Positions 26,765 to 35,707 of a stretch of 64,000 nucleotides of DNA are shown here, piece after piece (position 1 is the stretch's first letter; every line of letters starts with the position of its first letter). The position numbers were made by a program, and so were the translations under genes. The DNA lies in contig NZ_FONW01000004.1 of NCBI RefSeq assembly GCF_900113005.1, forward strand, positions 1 through 64,000, read 5' to 3'. Under the pieces are notes generated by a model. It was given only the letters and a program-made list of their open reading frames with translations, made no database searches and was not told the DNA's origin. This DNA is from Sunxiuqinia elliptica (lineage in GTDB: Bacteria > Bacteroidota > Bacteroidia > Bacteroidales > Prolixibacteraceae).

Positions 26765-28477
26765 ATGAATTCAGGAAAAAAAATATTCTATTTCTTAATC
26801 ATTTTTATCCTATTGGCCTCCTTATCAGGAAATACTTTTGCAAAAAAACGAAGCTATGACATCGTCATCTACGGAGGGACTTCGGCTGGAGTATCTGCTG
26901 CCATTCAAAGTTCCAGGATGGGAAAATCAGTTCTGCTGATTGAGCCCACCAACCGGATCGGAGGTTTAACCACAGGAGGCTTGGGTGCGACTGACATTGG
27001 TAACAAGCAAGTGATTGGTGGCATCTCTCGCGAGTTTTATCAAAACATCAAAGAATATTATTCAGAACCGGCTAACTGGAAATGGCAACGTGCAGAGGCA
27101 TATCAACAAGCACGAAACAAAAAGAATGAAGATGCCATGTGGACCTTTGAACCTTCTGCTGCTTTAAAAGTATACCACGAAATGCTAAAGCCGGAAAAGA
27201 TAGATATCGTCTATAACCAGCGACTAAATCGTGAAACTGGTGTCAAGAAAGAAGGCACCAGGATTGTGGCTATTGAAATGGAAAACGGAGCTAGCTACAA
27301 AGCACAAATGTTTATTGATGCAACCTACGAGGGCGATTTGATGGCTGCAGCTGGTGTAAACTACACCTACGGACGCGAATCGAACAAACAGTATGGTGAA
27401 ACTTTAAACGGAGTGCAAGCTAACAACTATAACGCGACTCTCCGAAAAACCCTTTCTCGCAATAGCACCAACCACAACTTCATCAGTCGCGTTGATCCTT
27501 ACATCGTCAAAGGCGATCCTTCAAGCGGATTACTTCCATTTATTAACGAAGGCGGGCCAGGCGTTGAAGGAGATGCAGACAAAGGCATACAGGCTTATTG
27601 CTTTCGCATGACCCTGACGGATCATCCAGAGAATCGAATCCCTTTTAAAAAACCGGAAGGATATAATGAATTAGAGTACGAACTGCTTTTCCGGAACTAT
27701 GAAGCTGCTGATGGGCCAATCGAAGAAATGTATTCCTATGGCGATCCCTTGGTTCCGTGGATCAACTCTCAAATGCCCAACCGAAAAACAGATACCAACA
27801 ATCAAAAAGGTTTTTCAACTGACTTTATTGGGCAAAACTACGACTATCCGGAAGCCTCCTATGCTGAACGTGAAAAGATTGTGGAACGTCACCGAAGCTA
27901 CCAACAGGGGCTTATGTGGACTTTGGCTTATCATCCACGCATCCCAAAAAAAGTACGCGATGCGGTATCGGAATGGGGAACTTGTAAAGATGAGTATGAG
28001 CGCGAAGACGGCTGGCAACAGCAACTTTACGTGCGCGAAGCCCGTCGTATGATTAGTGACTACATTATGACTCAACACAACTGTGAAGGCTTTGACACAG
28101 CTGAAGATGCTATTGGAATGGCAGCCTACGGTATGGATTCACATCAAGTACAACGTTACGTCGATGCCAATGGCTATGTTCAAAACGAAGGAAATGTTGA
28201 AGCCCATGGCTTTAAGCCCTACCCAATCAGTTACCGAAGCATTGTTCCTTCTCAAAACGAGTGTTCTAATCTCGTGGTTCCTGTTTGTGTCAGCTCAACC
28301 CACATCGCTTTTGGCTCCATCCGCATGGAACCTGTTTTTATGGTGTTAGGACAATCGGCAGCAACAGCAGCCTCTCTGGCAATCGATGCGAATTGCGCTA
28401 TTCAGCAGGTGAATTACACTGACCTGAAAGCAAAACTACTAAGCGACAGGCAAGTACTTCAGCACGTCAGCAAATAA
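26765..28477 (+). CDS. Exported FAD-dependent oxidoreductase (FAD_oxidored family), copy 1
   Basis: A 570-residue flavoprotein with a Sec signal peptide (about 1-26, ending NTFAKK) and no twin-arginine motif. The FAD-binding Rossmann start is [16 protein letters not shown] and the acidic end of the second strand is LLIEP. Further blocks are [39 protein letters not shown] and the C-terminal [27 protein letters not shown]. This is the PF12831-like family. The reaction is unknown; dehydrogenation of a sugar- or hydroxy-acid-type substrate outside the cytoplasm is inference. A close paralogue follows 118 bases downstream. Confidence 0.9.
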   Translation: MNSGKKIFYFLIIFILLASLSGNTFAKKRSYDIVIYGGTSAGVSAAIQSSRMGKSVLLIEPTNRIGGLTTGGLGATDIGNKQVIGGISREFYQNIKEYYSEPANWKWQRAEAYQQARNKKNEDAMWTFEPSAALKVYHEMLKPEKIDIVYNQRLNRETGVKKEGTRIVAIEMENGASYKAQMFIDATYEGDLMAAAGVNYTYGRESNKQYGETLNGVQANNYNATLRKTLSRNSTNHNFISRVDPYIVKGDPSSGLLPFINEGGPGVEGDADKGIQAYCFRMTLTDHPENRIPFKKPEGYNELEYELLFRNYEAADGPIEEMYSYGDPLVPWINSQMPNRKTDTNNQKGFSTDFIGQNYDYPEASYAEREKIVERHRSYQQGLMWTLAYHPRIPKKVRDAVSEWGTCKDEYEREDGWQQQLYVREARRMISDYIMTQHNCEGFDTAEDAIGMAAYGMDSHQVQRYVDANGYVQNEGNVEAHGFKPYPISYRSIVPSQNECSNLVVPVCVSSTHIAFGSIRMEPVFMVLGQSAATAASLAIDANCAIQQVNYTDLKAKLLSDRQVLQHVSK

Positions 28478-28486
28478 CACTCAAAA

Positions 28487-28508
28487 AGCAGGGGAGCTAT
28501 CCCCTGCT
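28487..28508 (+). terminator. Terminator-like hairpin between the flavoprotein genes
   Basis: A perfect 9-bp GC-rich stem AGCAGGGGA / TCCCCTGCT with a 4-base loop, 9 bases after the stop of copy 1. Confidence 0.65.
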
Positions 28509-28595
28509 CTATTCATTTAGATACCAACGAGCACATACTTATTCGCTTTTCCGCATTAACCGCACATCCAACATCAACCTCAAACAAATCATGAA

Positions 28596-30248
28596 ATGAA
28601 ATATGCATTACTTACATTCTTGGCAACCGGCCTTCTTTGGAGTTGCCAACCCAAGCAATCAACAGCTCCTGTTTATGAAGCCGATGTGATCATCTATGGA
28701 GGAACTTCGGCAGCAGTCATTGCCGCAGTCGAAGTCAGCCAATCCGGCCAGTCTGTCTTAATCGTTTCTCCCGACACCCACTTAGGCGGGTTAACTTCTG
28801 GAGGTTTGGGCTATACCGATACGGGCAACAAATCAGTTATTGGAGGACTTGCGCGTCAATTTTATCACAAAGTTTGGCTCCACTACAACGACTCCGCAGC
28901 CTGGGTTTGGCAAAAGCATTCGGAGTATGGAAATAAAGGACAAGGCACGGTAGCCATGGATGGAGAAAACCGCACGATGTGGATTTTTGAACCTCATGTA
29001 GCAGAACAAGTATTTGAAGATTTTGTCAAAGAAAACAACTTAACCGTCTATCGGGATGAATGGCTCGACCGGGAAAATGGCGTAAGCAAAAACGGCCAGC
29101 AAATCATCAGCTTTAAAACCTTATCCGGAAAAACATTTAAAGGAAAAATGTTTATTGATGCCACTTACGAAGGTGATCTGATGGCCGAAGCCGGAGTGAG
29201 TTATCATGTTGGCCGCGAAAGCAAAGACACTTATAATGAGCAATGGAACGGCGTGCAAACCGGAGTTTTACACCACCAGCACTGGTTTAAAGCCAACATT
29301 TCGCCCTACAAAATTCCGGATGATCCAAACAGTGGCGTGCTTCCTCGCATTTCAACAGAGCCGCCTGGCGAATACGGAGCTGGTGATGATAAAATCCAAG
29401 CCTATTGTTTTAGAATGTGCATGACGAACCATGATGAAAACCGCCTCCCCTTTCCCAAACCAGCCAACTATGATCCGGGCCAATATGAACTGCTCCTGCG
29501 TGTTTTTGAAACAGGCCGTACTGATTGGCTCAACAAGTTCGATCCCATTCCCAACAAGAAGACCGACACCAACAACCACGGTCCTTTTAGCAGCGACAAT
29601 ATTGGCATGAACTATGATTATCCGGAAGGAAGCTACGAGCGTCGCCGTGAAATTACCCAGGAACACAAAGACTACCAAATGGGCTTGCTGTGGTTTGTTG
29701 CCAATGACCCTCGTGTTCCTGAACCAATACGGACAGAAATGGCAAACTGGGGATTGGCAAAAGATGAATTCACAGACAATGGCAACTGGCCGCATCAGCT
29801 TTATATTCGGGAAGCTCGCCGTATGATTGGAGAATATGTAACCACTGAGAATGACGTGCTTTTAAAACGAGAAGTCCCCAAGCCTGTAGGTATGGGCTCT
29901 TACGCCATGGATTCGCACAATGTGCAGCGCTACATTACTCCGGAAGGCTTTGTTCAAAATGAAGGCGACATTGGCGTTCATCCTCCAGGCCCCTATTCCA
30001 TCTCTTACGGATCACTCACGCCCAAGCCAGAAGAATGCACCAACTTATTGGTTCCGGTTTGTGTGTCTTCCAGCCATATTGCTTTTGGCTCCATCCGCAT
30101 GGAACCAGTCTTTATGATCTTGGGACAGTCGGCTGCAGTCGCTGCGGTAATGGCTATTGACGGGAGTCATTCGGTCCAGGAAGTTCCTTACGCCGAGTTA
30201 GAAAAACGATTGCTTGCGAAGAAACAGGTATTAACAAAAGTGCATTAA
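28596..30248 (+). CDS. Exported FAD-dependent oxidoreductase lipoprotein, copy 2
   Basis: A 550-residue paralogue of the preceding gene, sharing most blocks ([83 protein letters not shown]). Instead of a cleaved signal it has a lipobox (LLWSC, C17), so it should be membrane-anchored. It lacks part of the region that in copy 1 lies around residues 225-245. The conserved FAD motif argues that both are active enzymes. The pair points to two related oxidation steps or to two locations for the same step. Confidence 0.9.
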   Translation: MKYALLTFLATGLLWSCQPKQSTAPVYEADVIIYGGTSAAVIAAVEVSQSGQSVLIVSPDTHLGGLTSGGLGYTDTGNKSVIGGLARQFYHKVWLHYNDSAAWVWQKHSEYGNKGQGTVAMDGENRTMWIFEPHVAEQVFEDFVKENNLTVYRDEWLDRENGVSKNGQQIISFKTLSGKTFKGKMFIDATYEGDLMAEAGVSYHVGRESKDTYNEQWNGVQTGVLHHQHWFKANISPYKIPDDPNSGVLPRISTEPPGEYGAGDDKIQAYCFRMCMTNHDENRLPFPKPANYDPGQYELLLRVFETGRTDWLNKFDPIPNKKTDTNNHGPFSSDNIGMNYDYPEGSYERRREITQEHKDYQMGLLWFVANDPRVPEPIRTEMANWGLAKDEFTDNGNWPHQLYIREARRMIGEYVTTENDVLLKREVPKPVGMGSYAMDSHNVQRYITPEGFVQNEGDIGVHPPGPYSISYGSLTPKPEECTNLLVPVCVSSSHIAFGSIRMEPVFMILGQSAAVAAVMAIDGSHSVQEVPYAELEKRLLAKKQVLTKVH

Positions 30249-30258
30249 ACCAATATTG

Positions 30259-30332
30259 AATATTGCTATCTCGTTGGGATAAAAGCGACTCATCTAAAAA
30301 GGCTTGGCAGCACATGAGGTAGCAATATTTTT
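30259..30332 (+). terminator. Terminator between flavoprotein 2 and the CstA-like gene
   Basis: AATATTGCTATCTC (30259-30272) pairs with GAGGTAGCAATATT (30316-30329) with one wobble, followed by TTTT. The loop is long (43 bases). Confidence 0.6.
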
Positions 30333-30342
30333 GCTAATTTTG
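30326..30342 (+). promoter_or_regulatory. Tandem promoter cores for the CstA-like gene
   Basis: Two TAnnTTTG matches, TATTTTTG (30326-30333) and TAATTTTG (30335-30342), 37-46 bases ahead of the start codon. The gene can therefore be expressed apart from the upstream locus. Confidence 0.45.
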
Positions 30343-30378
30343 GCAGTCAACATTGCACAAACCTAACTAACAAATTCT

Positions 30379-31845
30379 ATGATTACCTTTTTTATCTCAT
30401 TGGCAATTCTGCTAATTGGCTATTTCATTTATTCAAAACTAATTGAACGAATTGCAGGTATTGATCCGCAACGGAAAACGCCTGCGTACACCATGAATGA
30501 TGGCGTTGATTACATGCCGCTTCCCTGGTGGCGAATATTTCTGATTCAATTTCTGAACATTGCCGGACTTGGCCCCATCTTTGGAGCTGTTGCCGGGGCC
30601 ATGTGGGGACCTGTTGCCTTCATCTGGATTGTGTTGGGTTCTGTTTTTGCCGGAGCTGTTCATGATTATTTTTCAGGCATGCTTTCGATCAAGCACAAAG
30701 GACTAAGCATTACCGAGATTGTTGGCATCTACATGGGAAAAGGCACCAAGCAGTTCATGCGCTTGTTTACCGTCTTCCTGATGATAATTGTAGGTGCTGT
30801 TTTCATTATGGGGCCTGCAAAAATTCTGGCGGATATCACCCCTGACATCGCAACCATGACCTTCTGGGTATGGGTAGTCTTTGCCTATTACTTGCTAGCT
30901 ACCATGCTGCCCATCGATAAAGTCATTGGCCGCATCTACCCGGTCTTTGGTTTTGCCTTGGTTTTCATGGCTGTTGGACTCATTATTGCACTTTTTGTCA
31001 AAGGTTATCATATTCCAGAGCTCAATGCAGCAAACCTTCAAAATTTCCATGTTAACGCTGATGATTTCCCCATCTTTCCAATGTTGTTTATCACCATTGC
31101 ATGTGGTGCCATATCCGGCTTTCACGCAACACAGTCTCCCTTAATGGCTCGCTGTGTCACCAATGAAAAATACGGACGTCGCGTATTTTATGGTGCCATG
31201 ATTACCGAAGGGGTTGTTGCTTTGATCTGGGCTGCCATCAGCATGAGTTTCTTTGGAGGAATCAGGGAGTTGAATGAAGTCATGACCGCAAACGAAGGCA
31301 ATGCTGCTTTTATCGTCAATGAAATATCCAATTCACTTTTAGGCACTTTGGGAGGTCTGCTAGCCCTGTTAGGGGTTGTTGCTGCTCCGATTACTTCAGG
31401 TGACACAGCTTTTCGAAGCGCACGCTTAATTGTTGCCGATTTTATGAATTTCAAACAAGGGCCCATCAAAAATAGGTTGTTGGTGAGTCTTCCGCTATTT
31501 GCCATTGGCTTTTTGCTCACTCAAATTGATTTCAGCATCATCTGGCGTTACTTTGCCTGGGCTAACCAAACTTTGGCAACGGTCGTTTTGTGGACTATCT
31601 CTATCTACCTTTTGCAGGAACGCAAGTTTTACTGGATAACACTTATCCCTGCTGTTTTCATGACCGCTGTAATTGTAACCTACTTATTACTTGCTCCTGA
31701 AGGTTTTTCGCTGTCAAAAGATATTGCTTACCCAGTTGGAATAATAGCTGCTTGTGCCAGCTTCCTGTCATTCTTCGTCTACCAAAAGAGGTATGTAGCG
31801 CAACCGGCCTTTGTCACCGTCAAACAAAAGAATCCTTCGAAATAG
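30379..31845 (+). CDS. CstA-family carbon starvation transporter
   Basis: A 488-residue inner-membrane carrier with about 12-14 helices. Family blocks seen are FQFLNIAGLGPIFGAVAGAMWGP (near 55-75), HDYFSGMLSIKHKG, IACGAISGFHATQSPLMARC and GVVAAPITSGDTAFRSARL. CstA/BtsT carriers take up peptides or pyruvate in enterobacteria during carbon limitation. Being directly after the two exported flavoproteins, it could import their product, but it also has its own promoter cores and terminator, so it may be an independent unit. It is shorter than E. coli CstA (about 700), as in many Bacteroidota. Confidence 0.92.
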   Translation: MITFFISLAILLIGYFIYSKLIERIAGIDPQRKTPAYTMNDGVDYMPLPWWRIFLIQFLNIAGLGPIFGAVAGAMWGPVAFIWIVLGSVFAGAVHDYFSGMLSIKHKGLSITEIVGIYMGKGTKQFMRLFTVFLMIIVGAVFIMGPAKILADITPDIATMTFWVWVVFAYYLLATMLPIDKVIGRIYPVFGFALVFMAVGLIIALFVKGYHIPELNAANLQNFHVNADDFPIFPMLFITIACGAISGFHATQSPLMARCVTNEKYGRRVFYGAMITEGVVALIWAAISMSFFGGIRELNEVMTANEGNAAFIVNEISNSLLGTLGGLLALLGVVAAPITSGDTAFRSARLIVADFMNFKQGPIKNRLLVSLPLFAIGFLLTQIDFSIIWRYFAWANQTLATVVLWTISIYLLQERKFYWITLIPAVFMTAVIVTYLLLAPEGFSLSKDIAYPVGIIAACASFLSFFVYQKRYVAQPAFVTVKQKNPSK

Positions 31846-31870
31846 ATCAAACGAAGATAATACAAACGAA

Positions 31871-31920
31871 GCCTGTCTTTAGTCCCTAATTGTTGTTAGC
31901 AAAGACAGGCTTTCTATTTT
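31871..31920 (+). terminator. Terminator after the CstA-like gene
   Basis: A perfect 10-bp stem GCCTGTCTTT (31871-31880) / AAAGACAGGC (31901-31910), followed by TTTCTATTTT. Confidence 0.85.
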
Positions 31921-32422
31921 TATGACCACGAATACCTCGCCGATCTCATCTCAAAAGGCCGACTCTAACTCTCGAACCTCCGTTCTTAAGGGAATAGCAC
32001 CAATCAGCCTGCCCTACTCATTCTCTATAACAATCACTTAGGGGTGCTATCAGTCCAAGTTATTTGATCGTTTTTCTACCGTTTTACCTCAACTTTTTAT
32101 CCTGAATAGTCTTATAGAACGTCAAAGAGCCTATGTTATTTTTCTTTTAAATTAAAGAATTCAGAAAACGCCTAAATCATTCCTATAGAATCTATATTGC
32201 ATGAAGAAGCCTAATCAACTAAAAACAAAGACCTAAGAACATACCTACCACGCTAAAAAAACAAGCAAAACAACACCCAAATGCCCACAAAAACAACAAC
32301 TTCCGAAAAACTAAAAAACTTGGCAAACCATTCTTTTTTCATATTTTTGTCCTATAGAAACAATACCCGAACTATTTCTACTATTAATTATTATACAAAT
32401 CACATTAACTTTTATTGACATT
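31921..32422. other. Long non-coding region ahead of the porin-ABC transporter operon
   Basis: About 500 bases without a supported gene. It contains an 8-bp inverted repeat ATAGCACC / GGTGCTAT (31994-32001 with 32043-32050) around a 41-base loop, a pyrimidine-rich AT-poor stretch before it, and a promoter core near its right end. The composition left of 32050 is less AT-rich than ordinary spacers here, which may mark a structured RNA or a gene remnant. Confidence 0.4.
32342..32349 (+). promoter_or_regulatory. Promoter core for the porin-proVWX-like operon
   Basis: TATTTTTG matches TAnnTTTG. A start near 32356 gives a leader of about 67 nt before the porin. Confidence 0.5.
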
Positions 32423-33613
32423 ATGAAGCTATCACTTAAGTCAACAGTAAAGCTAAGTGCTTTATTCTTATGCCTTTTTGCGTTTGCAATTTCAGGAAAT
32501 GCACAAGAAAAAAAGAACTACTTTAAGGTTGGAGGAGCAGTAAGATTTAACTTATTATCAAAAAGTTGGGTGGACAGTAAAACTCAACCAGAGTTTACCT
32601 GGGACACCTGGCGTTTAAATGTTGATGGTTCCGCTGGTGGCATCGATCTAAGTTTTGAATACCGATTCTACCCCACTTTTGCAACACATTTTATTCATCA
32701 TGGCTACCTGGGATATAGCTTGAGTGAAGACCTATACATGAAATTAGGTGTCAACCAAGTCCCTTTTGGTATCACCAAGTTTGCATCACACTCATGGTGG
32801 TTCCAAGGACAATATTACTTTGGATTGGAAGATGATTACGATATGGGAATCAAATTTGATTATTCCGGTATCGAAAATCTGGATTTGAGCTTTGCCTACT
32901 ACCGACAAGCAGAACCTGAAGGACCAACAGCAGGAGGTGCTGTAACATACGGAAATGCTGGTCCTGGAAGATATTCATACGATATTACTCCTGGCGTTGG
33001 AAAAATTGGAACGACAACTGTTGATGCCCACATCCGCGAATTGAATCAGTTTAATGTTCGGGCTGCTTACCACATTAGTGAGCAAGTTGAAGCCGGGCTT
33101 TCAGCACAAGTAGGTGGAATTTACAACAGTGTATTGGATGAAGCAGAAACCAGCACCGCTTTTGCAGCTCACTTAGTAGCTGACTGGGGAAAAGGCTGGA
33201 ATTTCAAAGGTACATTCATCAACTACAACTACGCAGCAAAAGCTGACAATGGAGAAAAACTCGACATCATTCAAATGGGAGCCTATGGATCTCCTTACGA
33301 TGTTGCTGCCAAAGCCAACGCATACGCTGTTGGTATTGCCAAAGCCTTTGATGTTGACCTTGGACCAATCAAAAACATCCAAGCCTATGTTGACTACACT
33401 TACGTTGACAAAACCAATGATGACTATGCCGACATGCACCACCTGATTCCAGGCGTCTTGATTTCGGCCGGACCTGTCTATACATACATCGACTACGCTA
33501 TGGGGAAAAACCAACCTTGGCTTAACTCCAGCTTTGGTAAAGGAATGGGCGTTGGCGAAGAAGATGCGGAGTGGATGAAACGCTTTAACATCAACATTGG
33601 CTATTACTTTTAA
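32423..33613 (+). CDS. Outer-membrane porin
   Basis: A 396-residue outer-membrane barrel with a clear signal peptide (1-27, ending SGNAQ). The mature part has many amphipathic strands and ends in NIGYYF with a terminal phenylalanine. The opening (FKVGGAVRFNLLS, LGVNQVPFGI) resembles the OprO/OprP or DcaP-like porin superfamily. The next gene, an ABC ATPase for betaine-type solutes, starts nine bases after its stop, so the porin likely serves as the outer-membrane entry path for the same solute. This is inferred from context, not shown by residues. Confidence 0.85.
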   Translation: MKLSLKSTVKLSALFLCLFAFAISGNAQEKKNYFKVGGAVRFNLLSKSWVDSKTQPEFTWDTWRLNVDGSAGGIDLSFEYRFYPTFATHFIHHGYLGYSLSEDLYMKLGVNQVPFGITKFASHSWWFQGQYYFGLEDDYDMGIKFDYSGIENLDLSFAYYRQAEPEGPTAGGAVTYGNAGPGRYSYDITPGVGKIGTTTVDAHIRELNQFNVRAAYHISEQVEAGLSAQVGGIYNSVLDEAETSTAFAAHLVADWGKGWNFKGTFINYNYAAKADNGEKLDIIQMGAYGSPYDVAAKANAYAVGIAKAFDVDLGPIKNIQAYVDYTYVDKTNDDYADMHHLIPGVLISAGPVYTYIDYAMGKNQPWLNSSFGKGMGVGEEDAEWMKRFNINIGYYF

Positions 33614-33622
33614 TTGTCATTT

Positions 33623-34849
33623 ATGGAAAAAATTAAAATTGAAAAACTCTCCCTGGTATTTGGGAAAGGCAAAACAAAGGCGCTAAAGATGCTCGATCAA
33701 GGCAAAAGCAAAGCCGAAATCTTGGATGCTTCCGGCTGCAACGTAGCTGTGCGCAATGCCAACCTGACCATTCATGAAGGAGAGATATTCGTTATCATGG
33801 GACTTTCGGGCAGTGGAAAATCCACCTTGCTTCGATGCATCAATCGACTCATTAACCCAACAGCAGGAAAGATCTTTGTCAACAACGAAGAGATTACCAA
33901 CATGAACGACAAAGAGTTGTTAAATATTCGTAGGAAAGAGCTTGCGATGGTTTTTCAGCACTTTGGATTGTTGCCTCACCGAACCGTGCTCAGCAATGTT
34001 GCATTTGGCTTAGAACTACAAGGAATCGACAAAGATCAACGCGAATCAAAAGCCCTGGAAACCATCGACCTGGTCGGTCTGAAAGGCTATGAAAACCAAA
34101 GGGTAAGCGAATTATCCGGAGGTATGCAGCAGCGCGTTGGACTGGCACGTGGATTGGCTAATTCTCCTGAGGTTTTATTGATGGACGAAGCATTCTCTGC
34201 ACTTGACCCGCTTATTCGCTCCCAAATGCAAGATGAGCTCTTGTTGTTGCAAGAGAAAATGCAAAAAACCATTTTATTCATCACTCACGATTTGGAAGAA
34301 GCCATCAAACTGGGTGATCGGATTGCGATTATGAAAGATGGTGAAATTGTTCAAATTGGAACTTCAGAAGAAATCATCACCAATCCGGCGAATGACTATG
34401 TAGAATCCTTTGTTGAGAATGTAGACCGAAGCAAGATTGTTACTGCGGGTTCAATCATGTTTGAAAAACCAAGCGTTGCTCGTTTGAAAAAAGATGGGCC
34501 TGCCGTTGTTCTTCGGAAAATGCGTGAGTCCAGTCTCAATATACTACCTGTAGTTAGAACAAACCGTACTTTCCTTGGATTTGTAAAAATCGAAGATCTA
34601 GTGAAGCTCAAAAAGCAGGAAGCTAAATCCATTGAATCAGTCATCAGCGACAATGTTATGTCGGTGAATCCTGATGCAACAGTAGAAGACATGCTTCCAC
34701 TTATCAGTAAAACGAACTTACCGATTCCGGTTGTCAATGAAGAAAACCATTTGCTAGGTGTAGTATCTCCTACTTCACTTATTGTTGAAACAACTGGAAA
34801 AGATAGAGGAGAAATCAACGAGATCATCCAAAAAGCAATTGAATTATGA
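33623..34849 (+). CDS. proV: Glycine betaine/proline-type ABC transporter ATPase with CBS domains
   Basis: A 408-residue ATPase from the ATG at 33623; a TTG at 33614 abutting the porin stop is a less likely start. Walker A is GLSGSGKST, the signature is LSGGMQQR, Walker B is VLLMDEAFSALD and the H-loop is FITHD. The segment before Walker A (KALKMLDQGKSKAEIL) is specific to the ProV/OpuAA branch. Two CBS domains occupy about 275-400; in OpuA they sense ionic strength. It overlaps the permease gene by four bases (ATGA). Confidence 0.95.
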   Translation: MEKIKIEKLSLVFGKGKTKALKMLDQGKSKAEILDASGCNVAVRNANLTIHEGEIFVIMGLSGSGKSTLLRCINRLINPTAGKIFVNNEEITNMNDKELLNIRRKELAMVFQHFGLLPHRTVLSNVAFGLELQGIDKDQRESKALETIDLVGLKGYENQRVSELSGGMQQRVGLARGLANSPEVLLMDEAFSALDPLIRSQMQDELLLLQEKMQKTILFITHDLEEAIKLGDRIAIMKDGEIVQIGTSEEIITNPANDYVESFVENVDRSKIVTAGSIMFEKPSVARLKKDGPAVVLRKMRESSLNILPVVRTNRTFLGFVKIEDLVKLKKQEAKSIESVISDNVMSVNPDATVEDMLPLISKTNLPIPVVNEENHLLGVVSPTSLIVETTGKDRGEINEIIQKAIEL

Positions 34850-35667
34850 TTATAGGACAATACATTGAAGATGCCATTAATTGGTTGACAGCAAATTTTT
34901 CAGGAGCTTTTGATGGGATCAACACCGGCATGTCTGGCTTGATTGAAGTCATTGAGTTCTTTTGGCTTTGGCTACCTTTTTATGTGGTAATTGCCCTATT
35001 CACGGGTGTTGCTTATTGGAAAGCCGGCCTCCAAAATGCGATCCTCACCGTGCTGGGGCTGACCTTCATTTATTTCACCGGTTTCTGGGACGAAACCATG
35101 CAGACCTTTTCGTTGGTGCTGGCTTCAGCCATCATTGCTCTAGCCATTGGTATTCCTTTAGGAATTTGGAGTGCCAAAAGTCCAACAGCCAACAGCATCA
35201 TTCGTCCCATTCTCGACTTTATGCAGACCATGCCTGCCTTTGTTTATCTGATTCCGGCCGTCTTGTTTTTCGGACTGGGAACCGTTCCTGGAGCTTTTGC
35301 AACCATTATCTTTGCAATGCCTCCCGTAGTTCGACTAACATCACTAGGAATTCAGCAGGTTCCTTCCGATATTGTTGAAGCAACCCGGGCATTTGGAGCG
35401 ACTTCTCGCCAGCTACTGCTTAAAGTTCAACTTCCGCTGGCCATGCCAACCATTTTGGCTGGAGTAAACCAAACCATTATGATGTCGCTATCCATGGTGG
35501 TTATTGCCAGTATGATTGGAGCAAAAGGATTAGGAGAAATCGTTCTTCAGGGAATCAGCCAACTTCGCATTGGCTTAGGATTTGAAAGTGGATTAGCAGT
35601 TGTATTGCTAGCCATTATTCTTGACCGAATTACTCAAAATCTGGGTAAAAAACAGAAAAAAGCTTAG
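34846..35667 (+). CDS. proW: Glycine betaine/proline-type ABC transporter permease
   Basis: A 273-residue membrane permease of the ProW/OpuAB type with about six or seven helices. The binding-protein-dependent transport domain spans about 85-265 with GIPLGIW, RPILDFMQTMPAFVYLIPAVLFFGLG and the ATPase-coupling EAA-type segment EATRAFGATSRQLLLKVQLPLAMPTILAG, all typical of this family. Translationally coupled to the ATPase by an ATGA overlap and followed 40 bases later by the binding protein. Confidence 0.95.
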   Translation: MIIGQYIEDAINWLTANFSGAFDGINTGMSGLIEVIEFFWLWLPFYVVIALFTGVAYWKAGLQNAILTVLGLTFIYFTGFWDETMQTFSLVLASAIIALAIGIPLGIWSAKSPTANSIIRPILDFMQTMPAFVYLIPAVLFFGLGTVPGAFATIIFAMPPVVRLTSLGIQQVPSDIVEATRAFGATSRQLLLKVQLPLAMPTILAGVNQTIMMSLSMVVIASMIGAKGLGEIVLQGISQLRIGLGFESGLAVVLLAIILDRITQNLGKKQKKA

Positions 35668-35707
35668 TGCTGAAATCATTTGTAAACCATAAAAAAAGAC
35701 AAATAAG

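Noticed and set aside
31960-32010. tRNA-like segment with CTCGAACCTCC
   Set aside because: The stretch faintly resembles a T-arm in reverse complement, but no acceptor stem, anticodon arm or CCA end can be drawn.
32105-32360. Three TATAGAA words upstream of the porin
   Set aside because: The spacing is irregular and the word also occurs in other AT-rich spacers of the window, so it is not evidence of a shared operator.
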